A stretch of DNA of 64,000 nucleotides from positions 682,001 through 746,000 of the forward strand of contig NC_026482.1 of the NCBI RefSeq assembly GCF_000328475.2, given 5' to 3'. This DNA is from Mycosarcoma maydis (taxonomy: Eukaryota; Basidiomycota; Ustilaginomycetes; Ustilaginales). The stretch's first letter is position 1. The number at the start of each line of letters is the position of its first letter. Of the stretch, positions 63,979 through 64,000 are shown piece after piece. The position numbers were made by a program, and so were the translations under genes. Under the pieces are notes generated by a model. That model was given only the letters and a program-made list of their open reading frames with translations, was not told where the DNA came from and searched no databases.

Positions 63979-64000
63979 ATGTCGGCCACTGCTAATCCTT
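63979..64000 (+). CDS. possible 5' end of a gene running off the window
   Basis: An ATG at 63979 is followed by seven open codons (MSATANP) to the edge. It lies 50-70 bp after CCAAT and AT-rich elements and a pyrimidine-rich stretch, as at other gene starts in this window. Too short to identify. Confidence 0.3.

Overview
The window is fungal nuclear DNA and looks like a smut-type basidiomycete (Ustilaginomycotina, Ustilago/Sporisorium-like). Genes are mostly intronless or carry a few introns of about 85-125 bp with GT..AG ends. The products are conserved fungal housekeeping proteins (MAK21/NOC1, CDS1, LAS1, PET127, eL6, THI4, exportin-T, PRP6, Derlin). The intergenic DNA is saturated with short CGTGATT/AATCACG words. 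No bacterial, viral or transposon gene was recognised, and no tRNA, rRNA or CRISPR array.

Layout. 1-5 kb: MAK21-like ribosome assembly factor. 5.3-6.2 kb: pyroglutamyl peptidase I. 7.2-8.6 kb: unrecognised single-pass membrane protein. 8.8-13.1 kb: NAK1/KIC1-type Ste20 kinase (minus). 13.8-15.7 kb: CDP-diacylglycerol synthase (minus). 18.4-19.4 kb: highly expressed-looking E/A/P-rich protein with one intron. 20.1-22.3 kb: divergent forkhead factor with a long polyglutamine tract (minus). 25-27.1 kb: membrane-anchored UBP1-like deubiquitinase. 27.3-28.8 kb: DnaJ-X protein (minus). 29.4-31.4 kb: LAS1. 33-33.6 kb: three-exon prothymosin-like acidic protein. 34.5-36.2 kb: N-myristoylation-motif protein with a PPPDE/LRAT-like region (minus). 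39.2-40.3 kb: FAF1-like 40S assembly factor (minus), divergent from PET127 (40.7-43.4 kb). 44.2-44.9 kb: ribosomal protein eL6 (minus). 48-49.3 kb: three-exon THI4. 49.6-52.9 kb: exportin-T (minus). 56.3-59.1 kb: protein with a C-terminal HSF-type DNA-binding domain. 59.3-62.1 kb: PRP6 (minus). 62.7-63.6 kb: three-exon Derlin (minus). A possible further gene starts at the right edge.

The genes do not form a pathway cluster. Several share themes by function only: ribosome assembly (MAK21, LAS1, FAF1, eL6), RNA handling (PRP6, exportin-T, PET127), and ER or organelle membranes (CDS1, Derlin, UBP1-like). Neighbours are usually convergent or divergent single transcription units.

The most unusual signal lies between the genes. 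The CGTGATT words occur in short tandem arrays with a strict 7-bp period. The same 7-bp period appears in arrays of unrelated sequence (for example 32394-32449, 274-308, 36664-36684), and one array at 31874-31915 passes from one unit to another without losing phase. Two further dispersed words (ACTCGTGACT and CTAAGTTAG) share the odd-palindrome style or the TCGTGA core. The THI4 promoter has a perfect 9-bp inverted repeat centred on its TATA box. These are the observations I would follow first.
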